From the NCBI GenBank assembly GCA_043721775.1, contig JAYSQA010000087.1, forward strand, positions 1-20,097: a stretch of DNA of 20,097 nucleotides. Direction: 5' to 3'. The position numbers were made by a program, and so were the translations under genes. How positions within the stretch are numbered: the first letter of the stretch is position 1; each line of letters begins with the position of its first letter. This DNA is from Stagnihabitans sp043721775. Its GTDB lineage: Bacteria > Pseudomonadota > Alphaproteobacteria > Rhodobacterales > Rhodobacteraceae. Of this stretch, positions 5,580 through 14,451 are shown piece after piece. The notes below the pieces were generated by a model that made no database searches, was not told the origin of the DNA, and saw nothing but the letters and a program-made list of their open reading frames with translations.

Positions 5580-7154
5580 ATGACAAAATACAAACTTGCT
5601 GGATATCTGGCGCTGTCGATGGCCGGTGTTGTCTTCAACCCGGCAGGAACGGGCGCTGCGCAGGCCGCCGGGACCCTGATCTGGGGGATGCCGGCAGAAA
5701 CTGACATCCTCGATCCACACGCAACGGGCGGATGGAGCACCTATCAGATCACCTACCAAATCTTTGAGGGTCTGGTGAAAGAGGACCTGACGGACCCGAA
5801 AGCTGTAACTCCGGCGCTGGTTCCGGGTCTTGCCAAATCCTGGACCATTTCGGACGACGGGCTGGTCTACACGTTCTCGTTGCGTGAAGGTGTCACGTTC
5901 CACGACGGCACGCCGTTTGATGCCGCTGCGGTCAAGTTCAACTTCGAACGGTTCTGGGACGAAAGTTCGCCCAACTTCTACCCCAAGGCCAAGGCCTTCG
6001 TCATCGCCTACACCAAGTGGATCAAAAGTGTCGAAGTCGTCGATCCGATGACCGTCAAGATCACGCTGACCGCGCCGAACTATCAGTGGCTGCGCCAGGG
6101 TCTGCAAAGCTATGGACAGCCGTTGATGATCAGCCCGGCTTCGGTCAAGGAATACGGCAACGACGGCGTCGCCGCAAATCCCGTGGGTACCGGTCCGTTC
6201 AAGTTCGTCGAACGCGATCAGGGTGTGAAGACGGTGATCGAAAATTACGCGGACTATTGGGGCAAAAAGGCCCTGCTGGACAAGGTCATCTTCCGGCCGC
6301 TGCAGGATCCCGCAACACGGGTGAACGCGCTGGAGAGCGGCGAGATTCACATGATGACACCGCCATGGGACGAAATCGACCGTCTGGTTGACGAAGGGTT
6401 TGTGCTGACGACCAACGAGAACGTGCCGTTCATCAACTACATTCACCTGAACTTCAACTTCCCGCCGATGCAGGATATCCGCGTCCGGCAGGCGATCAAC
6501 ATGGCGATCGACCGCGAGGGGATCGCCAAGGAAATCTACGCCGGCACCGCGCGCGCCGAATACGGCATGCTGTCGCCCGGCACGGATGCCTATGATCCGT
6601 CGTTCAAAAGCTACAGCTATGATCCCGAGGGCGCGAAAAAACTGCTGGCCGAAGCTGGCTACGCCGACGGGCTGAAAATGGTGTTCGAAATTCCGCAATA
6701 CGGCACCGGCGAAATCGTCGAGACTTGGATCCAGCGCGATCTGGCGAAGGTCGGCATCGACATTGAACTGCGCAAGTACGAATGGGTCACCTACCTTGGC
6801 AAATGGGCTGGTGGCATGACACCCGACATCGCGATGAACGAAATCGGTTGGGGTATGTCTACTCCCGCGTGGATTGGTATCGTGGCGCGCTGTGACGCCA
6901 TCGCCCCAAACGGCCAGAACTCCGGGGCTTATTGCAACGAGAAGGTCGACGCCCTGCTGGATCAGGCGATTGTGACCGCCGATCCCAAGGCGGCAGCCGC
7001 ACTTTACCAGCAGGCCAACCGGATCATCATGGATGACGCGGCGTTCGTGCCGGTCGTCGATGACATGCAGCCGGTAATGCTGGCACCGAACGTCAAAGGC
7101 TTCGTCAATCCGCCGGAAGACTGGTTCGATCTGTCGATCGTTTCGGTCGAGTGA
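5580..7154 (+). CDS. Peptide ABC transporter substrate-binding protein (SBP family 5)
   Basis: A 524-aa periplasmic binding protein of the DppA/OppA type. It begins with a Sec signal peptide (MTKYKLAGYLALSMAGVVF, with likely cleavage after AQA near residue 29). The mature protein opens with LIWGMPAETDILDPH, the typical family 5 start. The hallmark VTFHDGTPFDAAAVKFNFERF-type motif lies near residues 103-123, and IRVRQAINMAIDREGIAKEI marks the second lobe. ATG 5580 is chosen over upstream starts because it gives the signal peptide and has GGGAGA five bases before it. It is the first gene of the transport operon; 20 bases separate it from the first permease. The neighbouring pyroglutamate genes suggest it binds pyroglutamyl peptides or pyroglutamate, but residues alone do not show the ligand. 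Confidence 0.92.
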   Translation: MTKYKLAGYLALSMAGVVFNPAGTGAAQAAGTLIWGMPAETDILDPHATGGWSTYQITYQIFEGLVKEDLTDPKAVTPALVPGLAKSWTISDDGLVYTFSLREGVTFHDGTPFDAAAVKFNFERFWDESSPNFYPKAKAFVIAYTKWIKSVEVVDPMTVKITLTAPNYQWLRQGLQSYGQPLMISPASVKEYGNDGVAANPVGTGPFKFVERDQGVKTVIENYADYWGKKALLDKVIFRPLQDPATRVNALESGEIHMMTPPWDEIDRLVDEGFVLTTNENVPFINYIHLNFNFPPMQDIRVRQAINMAIDREGIAKEIYAGTARAEYGMLSPGTDAYDPSFKSYSYDPEGAKKLLAEAGYADGLKMVFEIPQYGTGEIVETWIQRDLAKVGIDIELRKYEWVTYLGKWAGGMTPDIAMNEIGWGMSTPAWIGIVARCDAIAPNGQNSGAYCNEKVDALLDQAIVTADPKAAAALYQQANRIIMDDAAFVPVVDDMQPVMLAPNVKGFVNPPEDWFDLSIVSVE

Positions 7155-7174
7155 TCCGGACGTAAGACAGCAGG

Positions 7175-8125
7175 ATGGGAGCGTTTCTTGCCAAAAGATT
7201 TCTCGGGGTTCTGCCCGTGATCTTCGGTGTTTCCATTGTGATCTTTCTGCTGGTTCAACTGGCCCCGGGCGATACCGCGACGGTATTGCTCGGGCCGCAG
7301 GCGACCGAGGCCGCCAAGGAAGATCTGCGCCGTGCGCTGGGGCTGGATCGGCCGCTGGCGGTGCAGTATTTCCAATGGCTTGGCCGGGTATTGACGGGGG
7401 ATTTCGGAACCTCGATCGCTACGCAGATACCGGTTCTGGACCTGGTGCTGCCCCGGTTCGGCAACACCCTGATCCTGACCATGGCCAGCCTGCTGCTGGC
7501 CATGGTCCTTGGATACGGAATCGGCTTGTTCACGGCGCTGCGGGCCAATTCCCTGTTTGACCGGATCGCCACCTCAGGCATGCTGATGGCGGGCAGCGCG
7601 CCGCCGTTCTGGCTGGGGCTGGTGCTGGTGCTGGTATTCGCCATCGACCTTGGCTGGTTCCCGGTATCGGGGATGGAGGATTTTGCGGGGGTTGGCGGCA
7701 CCATCGACCTGCTGCACCACCTTGTCCTGCCTGCAATTACGACAGCCCTGGGGCCAGCGGCCATTATCGCGCGGATCGTGCGGTCGGAAATCCTTGACGC
7801 TCTTGGCAAGGCGCATGTGCGCGTCGCACGGTCCAAGGGGCTGCGCCGCAGCGACCTTCTGAAACGCCATGTGATCCTGAACGCCCTGCCGCCGATCGTG
7901 ACGATCACCGGGCTGCAACTGGGCTACCTTCTGGGCGGCGCGCTGCTGACCGAGGTGGTGTTCGCCTGGCCGGGTCTGGGATCGTTGCTCTACGATTCCA
8001 TCACGGCGCGCGATTTGCCGGTGTTGCAGGCGGCGACGCTGCTGATCGCGCTGGCGTTCGTGCTGGCAAACATTGCTGTCGACGCCATCAACGCGATCCT
8101 GGACCCGAGGCTGCGCGAGATATGA
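7175..8125 (+). CDS. Peptide ABC transporter permease, DppB-like
   Basis: A 316-aa inner-membrane protein with about six membrane helices. The first helix is at about residues 9-28 (GVLPVIFGVSIVIFLLVQLAPGD), the family's standard opening. Further hydrophobic segments lie at about 90-118, 134-155, 182-205, 240-262 and 283-305. The cytoplasmic EAA-type loop that docks on the ATPase reads HVRVARSKGLRRSDLLKRHV at about 213-232. It pairs with the next gene to form the transport channel. The stop overlaps the start of that gene as ATGA, indicating translational coupling. The ribosome binding site (CAGG) is weak. Substrate specificity cannot be read from the permease. Confidence 0.92.
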   Translation: MGAFLAKRFLGVLPVIFGVSIVIFLLVQLAPGDTATVLLGPQATEAAKEDLRRALGLDRPLAVQYFQWLGRVLTGDFGTSIATQIPVLDLVLPRFGNTLILTMASLLLAMVLGYGIGLFTALRANSLFDRIATSGMLMAGSAPPFWLGLVLVLVFAIDLGWFPVSGMEDFAGVGGTIDLLHHLVLPAITTALGPAAIIARIVRSEILDALGKAHVRVARSKGLRRSDLLKRHVILNALPPIVTITGLQLGYLLGGALLTEVVFAWPGLGSLLYDSITARDLPVLQAATLLIALAFVLANIAVDAINAILDPRLREI

Positions 8126-9051
8126 CGCTGCCCGAAATACATCCCTCCGCCGATCTGCGCGGCCCTTCCAGCGCACCGCTGCCGGTGCAGGGCGTGGTGC
8201 CGTCGCCCGCACAAAGGGGCTGGCGGCTGAGATCCTTTGCGCGGGACCGGGGCGCGCTGGCTGCCGCGATCTTCCTGTTGCTGATTGCGGCTGCGGTGGT
8301 GTTTGCGCCCGTTCTATCTGCTTACAGTCCCGACGAAGCCGACAATCTGGCCCGCAACGCGCCGATTGGCACGGCGGGCCATCTGCTGGGGACCGATCAG
8401 CAGGGGCGCGATATGTTGGCGCGGCTGCTTTACGGCGGCCGGGTGTCGCTGATCGTCGGTGTGGTGCCGACCATCGTGGCGGGTCTGATCGGCCTGATGC
8501 TGGGGATCGTCGCGGGGTTCTTCCGGGGGCTTGGCGATCAGGTCATCATGCGCTGCCTTGACGTGATCTTTGCCTTTCCGATGGTGCTGCTGGCGATTGC
8601 CATCGCAGGGGCGATGCGGCCCGGCGTGCTGACCGAAGTGATCGCGATCACGGTCGTGCTGATCCCCTATTTCGCGCGGCTGGCGCGGACCGCCACCGAT
8701 GGCGTGATGCCAATGCCGTTCATCGAGGCGGCGCGGGCTGCGGGGGGATCGTCCTTCACTATCCTGACGCGCTATGTGCTGCCGAACGTGTTCAGCCCGG
8801 TCGTGGTCTATGCCACCACCCTGATGGGGTTGATGATCGTGGTGGGTTCGGGGCTAAGCTTTCTTGGGCTTGGCGTGCAGCCCCCGACCGCCGACTGGGG
8901 GGCGATGGTGGCCGATGGCCGCGTGGTGCTGCGCAAGGCCCCGCATGTCACCGTCTTGCCCGGCATCCTGATTCTTGTGGTGTCGCTGGCGTTCAATTTC
9001 ATCGGTGACGGCATCCGCGACGCGCTTGATCCGCGGACGATCCGCCGATGA
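8122..9051 (+). CDS. Peptide ABC transporter permease, DppC-like
   Basis: A 309-aa inner-membrane protein. A cytoplasmic N-tail of about 40 residues precedes the first helix (LAAAIFLLLIAAAVVFAPVLSAY). The family motif GTDQQGRDMLARLLYGGRVSL follows at about residues 90-110. The EAA-type loop FIEAARAAGGSSFTILTRYVLPN lies near 200-222, and the end GDGIRDALDPRTIRR is typical of DppC. It overlaps both neighbours by four bases (ATGA at 8122-8125 and 9048-9051), so the permeases and ATPases are translated as a coupled unit. It forms the heterodimeric channel with the DppB-like protein. Confidence 0.92.
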   Translation: MTLPEIHPSADLRGPSSAPLPVQGVVPSPAQRGWRLRSFARDRGALAAAIFLLLIAAAVVFAPVLSAYSPDEADNLARNAPIGTAGHLLGTDQQGRDMLARLLYGGRVSLIVGVVPTIVAGLIGLMLGIVAGFFRGLGDQVIMRCLDVIFAFPMVLLAIAIAGAMRPGVLTEVIAITVVLIPYFARLARTATDGVMPMPFIEAARAAGGSSFTILTRYVLPNVFSPVVVYATTLMGLMIVVGSGLSFLGLGVQPPTADWGAMVADGRVVLRKAPHVTVLPGILILVVSLAFNFIGDGIRDALDPRTIRR

Positions 9052-10040
9052 CCGCGCGCGCCCCCAGCCTTGTCGTCGAGAACCTGACCACACGCTTTGG
9101 CAGCGACCGCGGGGGCGCGACCGTGGTGGACGGGGTCAGCTTTACCCTGACGCCCGGCCGCACGATGGCACTGGTCGGCGAATCCGGGTCGGGCAAGTCC
9201 GCGACCGCGCTGTCGCTGATGCGCCTGATCGAGCCGCCGGGGCGGATCATCGCGGGCCGCGTTCTGCTGGACGGGCGTGACCTGCTAACGATGCCCGAAC
9301 GCGGGATGGAGGCGGTGCGCGGCGGGCAGATCGGAATGGTGTTTCAGGATCCGCTGACCTCGCTGAACCCGGTCCTTACCATCGGACGCCAGATCACCGA
9401 AACCATTCTTGCGCATCGCGACATCAGCGCCGCCGAAGCCGAACGGCAGGCGATCGATCTGCTGGTCCGGGTCGGTGTCAGCGATGCGGCGCGGCGCATC
9501 CACGACTATCCGCATCATTTCAGCGGCGGGATGCGGCAACGGGTGCTGATCGCGTCGGCCCTCAGCTGCGCACCCAGCATCATCATCGCCGACGAGCCGA
9601 CCACCGCCCTTGATGTGACGGTGCAGGCCAAAATCCTGCGGTTGCTGCATGATCTGCAACAAGAGATGCACGCCTCAATGCTGCTGATCACGCATGATCT
9701 GGGTGTGGTGGCCGCGATGGCCGATACGGTCATGGTGATGTATGCGGGCCGCATTGTGGAACAGGCCAATGTCGATACGCTGTTTCACGCGCCCCGGCAC
9801 CCCTATACCAAGGCGCTGCTGGCCTGTGTGGCGGGGATCGAGGATGACCGGTCGGTCCCGCTGGAACCGATTGGCGGGATGGCTCCGGACCTGATGAACC
9901 TGCCGAAGGGCTGCCGCTTTGCGCCGCGCTGTCCGATGGTGCAGGACATCTGCAGGGCCACCGATCCTGCGCTGCGGGCGGTGTCGGGAAGTCATTCTGT
10001 GGCCTGCCTGCTGGTGCAGGAGGAGACCGCCGATGTCTGA
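9048..10040 (+). CDS. Peptide ABC transporter ATP-binding protein, DppD-like
   Basis: A 330-aa cytoplasmic ATPase. Walker A is GESGSGKS at about residues 44-51. The Q-loop reads MVFQDPLTSLNPV, the signature is HFSGGMRQR at about 161-169, and Walker B/D-loop is IIIADEPTTALD, followed by the switch His in LLITHDLGV. The C-terminal oligo_HPY extension is present with HPYTKALLACV and the cysteine motif CRFAPRCPMVQDIC, as in DppD/OppD. It powers import together with the following ATPase. Its end overlaps the next gene by eight bases. Confidence 0.92.
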   Translation: MTARAPSLVVENLTTRFGSDRGGATVVDGVSFTLTPGRTMALVGESGSGKSATALSLMRLIEPPGRIIAGRVLLDGRDLLTMPERGMEAVRGGQIGMVFQDPLTSLNPVLTIGRQITETILAHRDISAAEAERQAIDLLVRVGVSDAARRIHDYPHHFSGGMRQRVLIASALSCAPSIIIADEPTTALDVTVQAKILRLLHDLQQEMHASMLLITHDLGVVAAMADTVMVMYAGRIVEQANVDTLFHAPRHPYTKALLACVAGIEDDRSVPLEPIGGMAPDLMNLPKGCRFAPRCPMVQDICRATDPALRAVSGSHSVACLLVQEETADV

Positions 10041-11016
10041 CATCGTGATGCAAGTCGCCGGGTTGACCAAATCCTTTGGCGCGCGGGGGTCGTCCTCGGG
10101 CGGGGTCAAGGCGGTGGCGGATGTGGGCTTTTCGCTGGCGCGGGGCGAAACGCTGGGGCTGGTGGGCGAAAGTGGCTGCGGAAAATCGACGCTGTCGCGG
10201 CTGATCCTCGCGCTGCTGGACGCTGATCAGGGCACGGTCGAAATCGACGGCACCGATTTCATCACCGCGCCCGCCTCGCGCAAGCGCAACCTGCGGCGGC
10301 GGATACAGATCGTGTTTCAGGACGCGCTGTCGTCGCTGAACCCGCGCATGACGGTCGGGGTCAACATCACAGAACCGATGCGCCTTCAGGGCCTTGGCAC
10401 GGCGCGCGAACGCCGGGCAGAGGCCCGCCGCCTGCTGACACTGGTGGGGTTGCGGGCCGAGGACGAGGACCGCTATCCGCACGAGTTTTCCGGCGGCCAG
10501 TGCCAAAGGATCGCCATCGCCCGCGCGCTGGTGCTGAACCCCGAAATCATCGTGTTCGACGAGGCGGTGTCGGCGCTGGATGTGTCAATCCGCGCGCAGG
10601 TGTTGAAGCTGATCCTTGATCTGCAACAGCAATTCGGACTGTCCTACATCTTCATCTCGCACGATCTGGGGGTGATCAAGCGGATCTGCGACCGGATCGC
10701 GGTGATGTATCTGGGCCGCATCGTCGAAATCGGTCCGGCCGCCGAGGTGTGCAGCGCACCGAGGCACCCTTACACCAAGGCCCTGCTGCAGGCGATACCG
10801 ATCCCCGATCCCCGGCGGATGCGGATCGAGAATATGGGCCTGATCGAAGGCGACGCTGTCGGCGTGCCGCAGGAAAACGCCTGCGCCTTTGCGCCCCGAT
10901 GCCCTGAACGGTTCGACCGCTGTCTCAAAGCGCGCCCGGTGCTGGCGGCGGCGTCGCCGCTGCACGACGTCGCCTGTTTTTTGCTTAACTCTGGCAAACA
11001 AGGAATATCGCCATGA
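10033..11016 (+). CDS. Peptide ABC transporter ATP-binding protein, DppF-like
   Basis: A 327-aa ATPase, partner of the DppD-like protein. It has Walker A GESGCGKS at about residues 45-52, the Q-loop IVFQDALSSLNPRM, the signature FSGGQCQR, Walker B IIVFDEAVSALD, the switch ISHDLGV and the C-terminal HPYTKALLQAIPIPDP with CAFAPRCPERFDRC. The signature is slightly unusual, with Cys where QRQR is normal. I start at ATG 10033, which has AGGAGGAG upstream and gives the usual DppF N-terminus, rather than at the open upstream start at 9919, which would bury it in the previous gene. Its stop overlaps the peptidase start as ATGA. Confidence 0.92.
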   Translation: MSDIVMQVAGLTKSFGARGSSSGGVKAVADVGFSLARGETLGLVGESGCGKSTLSRLILALLDADQGTVEIDGTDFITAPASRKRNLRRRIQIVFQDALSSLNPRMTVGVNITEPMRLQGLGTARERRAEARRLLTLVGLRAEDEDRYPHEFSGGQCQRIAIARALVLNPEIIVFDEAVSALDVSIRAQVLKLILDLQQQFGLSYIFISHDLGVIKRICDRIAVMYLGRIVEIGPAAEVCSAPRHPYTKALLQAIPIPDPRRMRIENMGLIEGDAVGVPQENACAFAPRCPERFDRCLKARPVLAAASPLHDVACFLLNSGKQGISP

Positions 11017-11678
11017 CCGAGATCCCAAGGATCGTCATCACCGGGTTCGAGCCATTCGCGCATGGTACTGAAAATCCGACACTGGACGTGCTGGCACAGC
11101 TGCGCAGCGCCAACGACATGCCAGGCGATCTGACCACCATCCAGTTGCCGGTGGATTCCGACAAGCTGGCCGAGATCGTGTCGGAACATCTGGACGCCCT
11201 GAAACCCGATATCTGGATCAGCTTGGGCGTTGCGCCGGGTCTGGCGGTGATTGCGGTGGAACGCATCGCGGCCAACGTCATGGATTTTCCAATTCCTGAC
11301 AACGTCGGCCGGCAATATGGCGGCGAGCCGGTGTTCGCCCACGGGCCCGCTGCGCAGATGGCTACGCTGCCGGTCAAATCAATCGCGGCGGCGCTCAGGG
11401 AAAACGGCATACCGGCCAAGGTCTCGAATTCGCCGTCGACGTATCTGTGCAACCAGATGATGTACACAGTCCTGCAGCTGATCGCCGAAAAGGGTATGAA
11501 AACCCGCGCCGGCTTCATTCATGTGCCCGCACATCCCGCTTTGGTGGCGCAGCAGGTCTATCCATTTGTCGAAATGCCTTCGATGAGCGTCAACATGATG
11601 TCAGACGCCGTGAAACGGGCGGTTCACACCACGCTGCACACCCAGAACGATCCACTGGTGCCGACGTTCAACTACTGA
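11013..11678 (+). CDS. pcp: Pyroglutamyl-peptidase I (peptidase family C15)
   Basis: A 221-aa cytoplasmic cysteine peptidase that removes N-terminal pyroglutamate (5-oxoproline) from peptides. The N-terminus ITGFEPFAHGTENPT matches the family opening (TGFxPFxxxxxNP). The expected Glu/Cys/His triad is in place: Glu83 in VERIAAN, Cys146 in STYLCNQMMY and His170 in AGFIHVPAHP. Length fits the family (about 200-220 aa). It is translationally coupled to the transporter by an ATGA overlap, and the 5-oxoprolinase genes follow, so its product would be used at once. The usual AGTYLCN motif is PSTYLCN here; the Gly-to-Ser change next to the active site is mild. Confidence 0.93.
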   Translation: MTEIPRIVITGFEPFAHGTENPTLDVLAQLRSANDMPGDLTTIQLPVDSDKLAEIVSEHLDALKPDIWISLGVAPGLAVIAVERIAANVMDFPIPDNVGRQYGGEPVFAHGPAAQMATLPVKSIAAALRENGIPAKVSNSPSTYLCNQMMYTVLQLIAEKGMKTRAGFIHVPAHPALVAQQVYPFVEMPSMSVNMMSDAVKRAVHTTLHTQNDPLVPTFNY

Positions 11679-11749
11679 GGACTAATGTTGGTCGTCCCGC
11701 TGCGCCGCGCGCTGGGACTGGGCCGTAGCTGATCGAGGAAGGTTTCCCC

Positions 11750-12490
11750 ATGCGCATCGGCGCGATCCGTCCGCTTGCAGACTCTGCGGTGACGCTGGAG
11801 TTGTCGGGTGCCGTTGGGGCCGAGGCATCGGCGATGGTGGCCGCTGCCCATGCTGCGATTGAAAAGGCCATATTGGCCGGCGTCCTGACCGGCGTATCGG
11901 AAGTGGCGGCTGCGTTCTGCTCGGTGACGGTGCACTATGACTGCCTTTGCATTGCACAGGCAGACCTTATCAACCGACTGACCGCGCTGCTGGACCCGAT
12001 CACGCCGGCCGGTCGCCCGGTGGGGCGATCGTGGCTGCTGCCCTGTTGCTATGACGCTGAATTGGGGCTTGATCTGGGTGCCTTGGCCCAGGATCTGGCG
12101 ATGGACCGCGAGCAGATCATCGCAGTCCACCAACAGACCACGTTCTACGTCTATGCCCTGGGGTTTCTGCCCGGTCTGCCATTTCTGGGTGATCTTCCGC
12201 CGGAACTGGCGCGCCCCCGCCGGGCCGAACCGCGCACCCGGGTGCCCGCCGGGTCGGTCGCAATTGCGAACCGGATGTGCGTTATCTATCCGTGGAACAG
12301 TCCGGGCGGATGGCACATCGTCGGCCGCTGCCCGGTGCCGCTGTTCGACATTTCGTGCGAAGTCCCCGCGCTGATCGCTGCGGGCGACAGCGTCCGGTTC
12401 AGATCGGTCAGCTTGCAGGAATTTGGCGTTCTGGAGCGTGACCTGCGCGCTTCGGCAGGCAATCGCACAGCTTTCCGGGTAATAGACTGA
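11750..12490 (+). CDS. pxpB: 5-oxoprolinase subunit PxpB (KipI / allophanate hydrolase subunit 1 family)
   Basis: The 246-aa product carries the AHS1 core: GFLPGLPFLGDLP at about 138-150, PRTRVPAGSVAIAN at about 161-174 and SPGGWHIVGRCP at about 184-195. With PxpC and PxpA it forms the bacterial ATP-dependent 5-oxoprolinase, which opens 5-oxo-L-proline to L-glutamate. The start is supported by AGGAAGG upstream. It follows pcp after a 71-base gap that holds only a weak 5-bp hairpin, and pxpC starts one base after its stop. An old alternative name for the family is KipI (kinase inhibitor), but the full pxpBCA set favours oxoprolinase. Confidence 0.9.
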   Translation: MRIGAIRPLADSAVTLELSGAVGAEASAMVAAAHAAIEKAILAGVLTGVSEVAAAFCSVTVHYDCLCIAQADLINRLTALLDPITPAGRPVGRSWLLPCCYDAELGLDLGALAQDLAMDREQIIAVHQQTTFYVYALGFLPGLPFLGDLPPELARPRRAEPRTRVPAGSVAIANRMCVIYPWNSPGGWHIVGRCPVPLFDISCEVPALIAAGDSVRFRSVSLQEFGVLERDLRASAGNRTAFRVID

Positions 12491-12491
12491 C

Positions 12492-13574
12492 ATGGCAGCC
12501 GGATTGGCGATCAAATCCCCCGGCGCAAGGACGCTGGTGCAGGACACAGGGTTTCGGAACGGTCGGGGACAGGGTGTGCCCGCCTGTGGTGTGCTGGACC
12601 GTCGCGCGCTGCGGTTGGTCAACGCGCTGCTCGACAATCCTCCGGAGACAGAGGCGCTTGAAGTGGCCCTGTCGTCGCCGGTCCTTGTGGCGGTCGATGG
12701 ACCCGTGCGCATCGCCATCAGTGGGTCGCTGCGGGGCACGGTGCAACGGTTGGACGGCACCCGCCGGGCAATCGACGGGTGGACCGCGACGACGCTGCTG
12801 CAAGGCGATGAGCTGCATCTTCAGCCGCCAGAGCGTTTTGCCGTCGGGTTGATTGGCATCTGTGGCGGACTCGATCTGCCGATTTGCCTTGAAAGCCGGT
12901 CGACCTGCCTTGCGGCGGGGTTTGGCGGGTTTATGGGACGCAGTCTGCAAGTGGGCGATCTGCTGCGGTTGCGCCCGGTCACAGGCTATGTGTCCGACAT
13001 GGACCTGTGTGTGACCGCGCAATTGCCCCACGACACCGGCCCGATCCGCGTGGTGCCGGGACCACAGCACGAATGGCTTGACCCAGACGGTGCCGCACGG
13101 TTTTTCGCAACGCCCTACACGGTGACCCCGCAACTGGACCGCATGGGTATGCGGCTTGACGGGCAAAAGCTGAGCTTCCTTCCCGGCAAGACGGCTGACA
13201 TCATCTCGGATGGGGTCGCACCCGGCGCGATACAGGTTCCGGGCAACGGGCAGCCGATCATCCTTCTGGCTGATGCGCAGACCACCGGGGGCTACCCCAA
13301 GGTCGCCACCGTTATCCGCAGCGACCTGCCCCGCTTGGCCGCGTGTGTGCCGGGCGACAAGCTGGTGTTCCGGGCCGTTTCGGTTGCCGAGGCCGAGGCC
13401 ATAGCGGCGTCCGAGGACGAGCGGCTGCGGGCCGCCATTGCCAGCATCGGCCCGGCGTTCGACCCCGCCATGATCGAGCGCCGCCTATGGTCGGCCAGCC
13501 TGATCAGCGGCACCGTCGACATGTCCCGGCCAGACCATTTTCCGGGCAACCTGTATCCCTGCGGCGAGGAGTAA
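12492..13574 (+). CDS. pxpC: 5-oxoprolinase subunit PxpC (KipA / biotin-dependent carboxyltransferase-like family)
   Basis: A 360-aa protein of the AHS2 fold. The opening is SPGARTLVQDTGFRNGRGQGVP. Residues near 183-192 read IRVVPGPQHEWL, and GGYPKVATVIRSDLPRLA at about 266-283 is the family's C-terminal signature. It partners PxpB in the oxoprolinase complex. The family is related in sequence to carboxyltransferase domains, but no biotin carrier is encoded nearby and none is needed for PxpABC. It is slightly longer than many relatives (about 310-340 aa) because of the C-terminal tail. Five bases separate it from pxpA. Confidence 0.9.
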   Translation: MAAGLAIKSPGARTLVQDTGFRNGRGQGVPACGVLDRRALRLVNALLDNPPETEALEVALSSPVLVAVDGPVRIAISGSLRGTVQRLDGTRRAIDGWTATTLLQGDELHLQPPERFAVGLIGICGGLDLPICLESRSTCLAAGFGGFMGRSLQVGDLLRLRPVTGYVSDMDLCVTAQLPHDTGPIRVVPGPQHEWLDPDGAARFFATPYTVTPQLDRMGMRLDGQKLSFLPGKTADIISDGVAPGAIQVPGNGQPIILLADAQTTGGYPKVATVIRSDLPRLAACVPGDKLVFRAVSVAEAEAIAASEDERLRAAIASIGPAFDPAMIERRLWSASLISGTVDMSRPDHFPGNLYPCGEE

Positions 13575-13579
13575 AAATC

Positions 13580-14347
13580 ATGCGGCTGAACGTCAATGCG
13601 GACCTTGGCGAAAGCTATGGCAGTTTCGTCATGGGCAATGACGCGGCGCTGCTTGGCATCGTCCGGACGGCCAACATAGCCTGCGGGATGCATGGCGGCG
13701 ATCCGAAGGTGATGCATGACACGATCATCCGGGCCCGCGATGCCGGGGTCAGCATCGGGGCGCATCCGGGCTATGCCGACCTGCACGGGTTCGGGCGGCG
13801 CGCGATGCATCTTTCGGACCCTGAACTGGAAGCATTGCTGGTCTTCCAGATCGGGGCAATCGCCGCGATGGCGCGATTTCATGGCTGGCCGATCACCCAC
13901 GTCAAACCACATGGCGCCCTGAACAATCAGGCCTGCGCCGACGCGCCGATGGCCCGTCTGATCGCTCAGACGATTGCGCGCTGCGATCCGTCACTGATCC
14001 TTCTGGCACCGGTCTTGTCGGAACTGGCGGCCGCAGGACTCGACGCGGGGCTTCGGGTCGCGCTTGAGGTCTTTGCCGACCGGACCTATGAGGCGGACGG
14101 TCAACTGACCCCGCGCAGTGTCGAAGGCGCGGTTCTTGATGACAGCCTTCAGGCCCGCGACCATGTGATGCAAATGGTTGATGCAGGCGGGATCGTGACG
14201 CGGCAGGGGCAGGTATTGCCGACGGCGTTTCACAGTATCTGCGTCCACGGCGACGGTCCCGCCGCCCTGAAGACTGCGCGTGCGGTAACCGACGCCTTGC
14301 TTGACCGTGGACATCAGGTGGAGCCGCTGGACCGGCTTTTTGATTGA
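13580..14347 (+). CDS. pxpA: 5-oxoprolinase subunit PxpA (LamB/YcsF family)
   Basis: A 255-aa protein, standard length for the family. The LamB/YcsF hallmarks are present: NADLGESYGSF (residues 6-16), ANIACGMHGGDP (31-42), SIGAHPGYADLHGFGRR (58-74) and HVKPHGALNNQ at about 110-120. PxpA is the third subunit of ATP-dependent 5-oxoprolinase. ATG 13580 has GAGGAG nine bases upstream; the frame is open further upstream, but only as a shadow of pxpC. It is the last gene of the plus-strand operon and converges on the M20 dipeptidase gene with 104 bases between stops. I see no strong terminator there. Confidence 0.92.
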   Translation: MRLNVNADLGESYGSFVMGNDAALLGIVRTANIACGMHGGDPKVMHDTIIRARDAGVSIGAHPGYADLHGFGRRAMHLSDPELEALLVFQIGAIAAMARFHGWPITHVKPHGALNNQACADAPMARLIAQTIARCDPSLILLAPVLSELAAAGLDAGLRVALEVFADRTYEADGQLTPRSVEGAVLDDSLQARDHVMQMVDAGGIVTRQGQVLPTAFHSICVHGDGPAALKTARAVTDALLDRGHQVEPLDRLFD

Positions 14348-14451
14348 CCATGGATCCCGGGTACCGTCGCCAGCGCGGTCGCTGCCAGCATTATCGTCGG
14401 GATAGATCAGATGCCCCGAGCCGAGCGTTGACTTACCTAAAATACCTCGCT

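Noticed and set aside
5253..6698. Long minus-strand open frame (481 aa) opposite the binding-protein gene
   Set aside because: The composition is typical of antisense frames in GC-rich DNA, with no family match. The plus strand encodes a clear SBP with signal peptide and ribosome binding site.
11679..11749. Terminator or attenuator between pcp and pxpB (GTCCC...GGGAC)
   Set aside because: The stem is only five pairs with a 13-base loop and no U-run. The pathway logic favours co-transcription.
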